From NCBI GenBank assembly GCA_027731885.1, contig JAQCAO010000017.1:1-16469 (forward strand): 16,469 nt of DNA. The letters are read 5' to 3'. Made by a program: the position numbers and the translations under genes. Below are positions 13,714 through 16,469 of this stretch, one piece after another. The DNA is from Actinomycetota bacterium. Its GTDB lineage: Bacteria > Actinomycetota > Actinomycetes > Nanopelagicales > Nanopelagicaceae. The notes beneath the pieces were generated by a model that ran no database searches, was not told the DNA's origin, and was given only the letters and a program-made list of their open reading frames with translations. Within the stretch, counting starts at the first letter, position 1. Each line of letters starts with the position of its first letter.

Positions 13714-13751
13714 GAAAGGTCAACTTTGGCGAATTTGAACTAAACTTCAAA
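13714..13751. promoter_or_regulatory. Divergent control region with two inverted repeats and a leaderless-type -10
   Basis: GAAAGGTCAACTTTG (13714-13728) has arms AAAG/CTTT and resembles the palindrome at 9776-9791. TTTGAA (13734-13739) and TTCAAA (13746-13751) form a second 6-bp inverted repeat with spacer CTAAAC, ending at the base before the ATG at 13753 minus one. TAAACT (13741-13746) fits a TANNNT -10 box ending six bases before that ATG, and no SD is visible, so transcription may begin at the start codon. The repeats overlap the places where polymerase would bind. Confidence 0.45.
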
Positions 13752-13752
13752 C

Positions 13753-14463
13753 ATGAAACCAATCGTTCAAGTATCACTAGACCTCACCGATATTAAAGAA
13801 GCGCTAGAAATGGCACACACCGCAATAAGGGCGGGTGTTGATTGGATCGAAGCCGGAACACCTCTTATCTTGGCCGAGGGTTTACATGGAGTTCGAGCAC
13901 TTCGCAAAGAGTTTCCAAATCACCCAATTGTTGCTGATTTAAAAACAATGGATGGTGGATATCTAGAGGCCGAGATGATGGCAAAAGCTGGCGCAACACA
14001 TGTTGTTGTGATGGCGAGATCGCATCCTGAAACAATTAAGTGCGTTGTGCAAGCCAGAAAAGATTATGGCGTAAAAGTTATGGGCGATAATTTAGGTTGC
14101 CCCGACATGGTGCAAGGTGCGCGCGAATTAGAAGAACTTGGTTGCGACATGGTTATTCACCACATTGGTTATGACGAACGTCGTGGTTTAGCCGCTGCCG
14201 GAAAGCCATGGATGAATCCACTTGATCAATTGCGCGAAGTTGTTGACGCAGTGAGTGTTCCGGTTCAGGCAGTTGGTGGTTTATCACTTGAACAAGCAAT
14301 TGCATGTCCATCATATGGTGCTCCGCTTGTTGTTATTGGCGCCCCGCTTGCAATTGATGCTGATTCATTTAGCCAAGGTGCCGGGAATGTTGAGGAAGTT
14401 CTGCGCAAGATTTGCGATGCAGTGCATGGTTTCGGCGATGTAAAAGTTAAGGGAGAAAAATAA
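13753..14463 (+). CDS. OMP-decarboxylase-superfamily enzyme (3-hexulose-6-P synthase / 3-keto-L-gulonate-6-P decarboxylase-like)
   Basis: A 236-aa barrel enzyme. The superfamily metal/catalytic motif D-x-K-x-x-D is clear in ADLKTMDGGYLEAEMMAKAGA (61-81): D62, K64, D67. Also seen are QVSLDL (6-11) with D10, WIEAGTPLIL (31-40) with E33, and VQAVGGLSLEQA with a phosphate-binding-type GG, followed by LVVIGAPL (192-199). Relatives either condense formaldehyde with ribulose-5-P (HPS) or decarboxylate 3-keto-L-gulonate-6-P (UlaD/SgbH). The motif ADLKTMD is closer to HPS, but no 6-phospho-3-hexuloisomerase is nearby, and the flanking dehydrogenases and epimerase fit sugar-acid breakdown better. I leave the reaction open. 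First gene of its operon; the ATG appears leaderless. Confidence 0.85.
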   Translation: MKPIVQVSLDLTDIKEALEMAHTAIRAGVDWIEAGTPLILAEGLHGVRALRKEFPNHPIVADLKTMDGGYLEAEMMAKAGATHVVVMARSHPETIKCVVQARKDYGVKVMGDNLGCPDMVQGARELEELGCDMVIHHIGYDERRGLAAAGKPWMNPLDQLREVVDAVSVPVQAVGGLSLEQAIACPSYGAPLVVIGAPLAIDADSFSQGAGNVEEVLRKICDAVHGFGDVKVKGEK

Positions 14464-15498
14464 TTGAAGTCTGCTGGCGTAGTTAACTTCTCATCCGAAC
14501 CCCACAGTGTTGAAGTCCGTGAAGTCGAACGCCCAACTTACGGCGATGACGATGTAATTGTTCAGGTTGAAGCCGCAAGTGTCTGCGGATCTGACTTGCA
14601 CCAATGGGAGGGCACAAATTCTTGGCCGGTGAATTACCCAGTTGTTTTAGGGCACGAATTCGGTGGCCATGTTGTCGAGCTTGGAAAGAACGTAGTTCCG
14701 GCTGGTAAATGGAACGAGGGCGATCGCATCGTAAGTGAAACTGCGGCTGTCGTAGATATGTCTGGGGCAATGTCACGTCAAGGTTTGTATAACTTAGATC
14801 CAAGCCGTAAGGGCTTTGGTTATGGCGTCAATGGCGCGATGACTAGATATGTAAGGGTTGCAGCTCGCTTGCTTCATAAGATTCCGGATAACGTCTCATT
14901 TAATCATGCATCAATGACTGAACCATGCGCAGTTGCATACTCTTCAACAATTGCCCCTGGACATATTCGCCCTGGTGATCGAATTATTGTTTTAGGGCCT
15001 GGACCAATTGGAATTTTAGCTGGTGCAATGGCAAGACTTGCTGGTGCTGAAGTTGCAATCGTTGGTTTAGAGCGCGATAAAGCACGTCTAGAAATTGCAA
15101 AGAAGTATGGCTGCGATGTTGTTATTGGCGATGTGAAGGATTGGGCGATGGAAGTTGATGGACTTGGCGCAGATGGTGTTGTCGATGCTGCAGGAGTTTC
15201 AGCAACTTTAAAGATTGCACTTGATGTCATCAGACCAAATGGTTGGATTTCGAAAGTTGGTTGGGGTCCACAACCAGTTAACTTCTCACTAGATCAATTA
15301 GTTCAGAAGAATGTTCGTCTTGAAGGGTCATTTAGCCATAACTGGCCTATGTGGGAACGTGCGCTTCGGATGCTGGGCACTGGGCAGTTAGATTTAACTC
15401 CGGTTCTTGGTGGAACTTTCCCGATTGAACAATGGGAAACTGCATTTAAAAAGATGCATTCTGGTGAATTTATTAAATCTGTAATTAAGCCGGCTTAA
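14464..15498 (+). CDS. MDR alcohol dehydrogenase without the structural zinc cysteines
   Basis: A 344-aa zinc-type medium-chain dehydrogenase. Catalytic zinc ligands are kept: C41 (SVCGSD), H64 and E65 (GHEFGG), E153 (TEPCAVA). The Rossmann motif is GPGPIG (178-183). The structural-zinc lobe keeps its length, but the four cysteines align with V97, S100, M103 and L111, so it must fold without that zinc. The likely substrate is a sugar, polyol or sugar acid feeding the neighbouring enzymes. The start is TTG at 14464, directly after the previous TAA; GGGAG (14451-14455) eight bases upstream supports it. One base separates its stop from the next ATG. Confidence 0.9.
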   Translation: MKSAGVVNFSSEPHSVEVREVERPTYGDDDVIVQVEAASVCGSDLHQWEGTNSWPVNYPVVLGHEFGGHVVELGKNVVPAGKWNEGDRIVSETAAVVDMSGAMSRQGLYNLDPSRKGFGYGVNGAMTRYVRVAARLLHKIPDNVSFNHASMTEPCAVAYSSTIAPGHIRPGDRIIVLGPGPIGILAGAMARLAGAEVAIVGLERDKARLEIAKKYGCDVVIGDVKDWAMEVDGLGADGVVDAAGVSATLKIALDVIRPNGWISKVGWGPQPVNFSLDQLVQKNVRLEGSFSHNWPMWERALRMLGTGQLDLTPVLGGTFPIEQWETAFKKMHSGEFIKSVIKPA

Positions 15499-15499
15499 T

Positions 15500-16273
15500 A
15501 TGCGCCTAAAAGATAAAGCAATAATCGTTACTGGTGGCACATCTGGAATTGGTGCTGCTATTGCAGCTGCTGCGATTCGCGAAGGTGCAAAAGTTTTGGT
15601 TCATGGAATCAATGAAGAAGAGGGCCGCGCAACTGTTGAAAAATTGGGCACAAATGCCGTTCTCTGCATTGCAGATTTGGCAGAAGATAGCGCACCAAAA
15701 GAGATTGTTAGCGCTGCGCTTAAGGCCTTTGGCAAGATAGATGGCGTTGTGAATAATGCGGCAATCTTTGGCGGATCAAATATTTCTGACCAAGAAGAAG
15801 AGCATTTTCGCAGAATGATCCAGATCAATCTAACTGCTCCCCTGTTTCTGATTAAAGCGGCTTTCGAAGAGCTTAAGAAAACTGGTGGCTGCGTGCTAAA
15901 TATTGGTTCGATAAATGCACATGCTGGTGAATCTAAGTTGCTTGCCTACAGCATAAGCAAAGGTGGTATGCAGACAATGACTCGAAATTTGGCTAATGCA
16001 AATGGGGTTCATGGGATTCGGGTAAATCAGATTAATCCTGGCTGGGTTTTAACTGATCGCGAATATCGCGACAAGATGGCAGTTGGTATGAAATCAACTT
16101 GGCCAGAAGATTTATCACGTGTTGAGATTCCTTCCGGAAAGATGACAACGCCGGAACAGATGGGTGAAGCCGCTATTTATTGGTTGGGCGATGAATCAAA
16201 ACCATTTACCGGATCAGTCGTTGATCTTGAACAATTCACAATTATCGGAAGAAATCCAGAGAAATTGGGATGA
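15500..16273 (+). CDS. SDR-family oxidoreductase
   Basis: A 257-aa classical short-chain dehydrogenase with a full catalytic set: TGGTSGIG (11-18), D59, NNAA (85-88), N110, S137 (IGSI), Y150 and K154 (YSISK). After the active site comes NPGWVLTDREY, then a lid region. The ending (FTIIGRNPEKLG) lacks the common VDGG end motif, having VDLEQ instead. It likely oxidises a sugar or sugar acid intermediate of the same operon. One base separates it from the upstream stop, and its TGA overlaps the next ATG as ATGA (16270-16273). No strong SD is seen, so translation is probably coupled. Confidence 0.9.
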   Translation: MRLKDKAIIVTGGTSGIGAAIAAAAIREGAKVLVHGINEEEGRATVEKLGTNAVLCIADLAEDSAPKEIVSAALKAFGKIDGVVNNAAIFGGSNISDQEEEHFRRMIQINLTAPLFLIKAAFEELKKTGGCVLNIGSINAHAGESKLLAYSISKGGMQTMTRNLANANGVHGIRVNQINPGWVLTDREYRDKMAVGMKSTWPEDLSRVEIPSGKMTTPEQMGEAAIYWLGDESKPFTGSVVDLEQFTIIGRNPEKLG

Positions 16274-16469
16274 GCAACAAACCAAAGGTTGCCGCATTTC
16301 CCAAGGGCTGGATTCGCGATTTAGTAGCACCAGATAAGTTAAGTATTTACGAGTGGATTGATATGTCCCAGGCCATGGGAATCGAAGGCCTTGAGATGTA
16401 TAACAACTTCGCAGATTTTAAAGATGAGGCGAATTGGCCGAAGATTCGCAAGTATGTTGAGGCCACCGG
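16270..16469 (+). CDS. Sugar phosphate isomerase/epimerase-like TIM-barrel protein (5' part, cut by window end)
   Basis: The ATG at 16270 overlaps the SDR stop (ATGA) and the frame is open to the window end, giving 66 full codons. The N-terminus KVAAFPKGWIRDL (6-18), EWIDMSQAMGIEGLEMYNNF (29-48) and WPKIRKYVEATG look like the first strands of the xylose-isomerase-like / AP-endonuclease-2 barrel family, whose sugar members epimerise or isomerise ketoses and their phosphates. UlaE of the L-ascorbate pathway is from this superfamily, which is of interest beside a UlaD-like gene. The substrate cannot be set from a fragment. Confidence 0.75.
   Translation, partial: MSNKPKVAAFPKGWIRDLVAPDKLSIYEWIDMSQAMGIEGLEMYNNFADFKDEANWPKIRKYVEAT

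Noticed and set aside
1..16469. Mobile elements, CRISPR arrays or long repeats
   Set aside because: I found no transposase, integrase, direct-repeat array or terminal inverted repeats by reading both strands; the gene order looks like ordinary operons.

Overview
The window looks like a carbohydrate and amino-acid scavenging island of a small-genome, low-to-moderate-GC actinobacterium. AT-leaning codon use, very tight gene packing, a Gram-positive-style sugar ABC transporter and apparently leaderless starts would fit the freshwater acI / Nanopelagicales group. That placement is inferred from general features and gene content; no rRNA or other phylogenetic marker is present.

Layout. (1) 1-1138: a 31-residue one-helix membrane peptide (50-145), a frameshift-broken small gene (283-683, minus), and a SnoaL-like fold protein (683-1138, minus). 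(2) 1139-1320: a divergent control region. On its plus side is a 5' leader with two mutually exclusive hairpins. (3) 1321-5689: a sugar-type ABC import operon with a solute-binding protein, an internal terminator-like hairpin, two permeases and an unrecognised TIM-barrel-like protein; no ATPase gene is present. (4) 5686-9739, minus: a D-amino-acid operon with a DSD1-type PLP D-amino-acid lyase, a RidA-family protein, an SDR and an N-acyl-D-amino-acid deacylase. (5) 9792-12669, plus: a GlcNAc operon with a two-SIS-domain aminosugar-phosphate deaminase/isomerase, a BadF-type GlcNAc kinase and a stripped-down NagA, joined by two TAATG overlaps. (6) 12666-13679, minus: a zinc-dependent polyol dehydrogenase. 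(7) 13753-16469, plus: a second sugar-acid or polyol operon with an OMP-decarboxylase-superfamily (HPS/KGPDC-like) enzyme, an MDR dehydrogenase lacking all four structural-zinc cysteines, an SDR and the start of a TIM-barrel sugar epimerase/isomerase. The last gene is cut by the window edge.

How they may work together. The ABC system would bring in an unphosphorylated sugar. The kinase, NagA and SIS enzyme would take GlcNAc to GlcNAc-6-P, GlcN-6-P and fructose-6-P. The divergent operon would free D-amino acids from N-acyl forms and degrade them by PLP chemistry, with RidA clearing reactive imines. Side by side, the two halves suggest joint use of aminosugars and acylated D-amino acids, as found in peptidoglycan debris. 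This is inference from neighbourhood. The least explained items are the TIM-barrel protein at 4496-5689, the structured leader at 1200-1320, and the related inverted repeats in the divergent control regions near 9780 and 13720.
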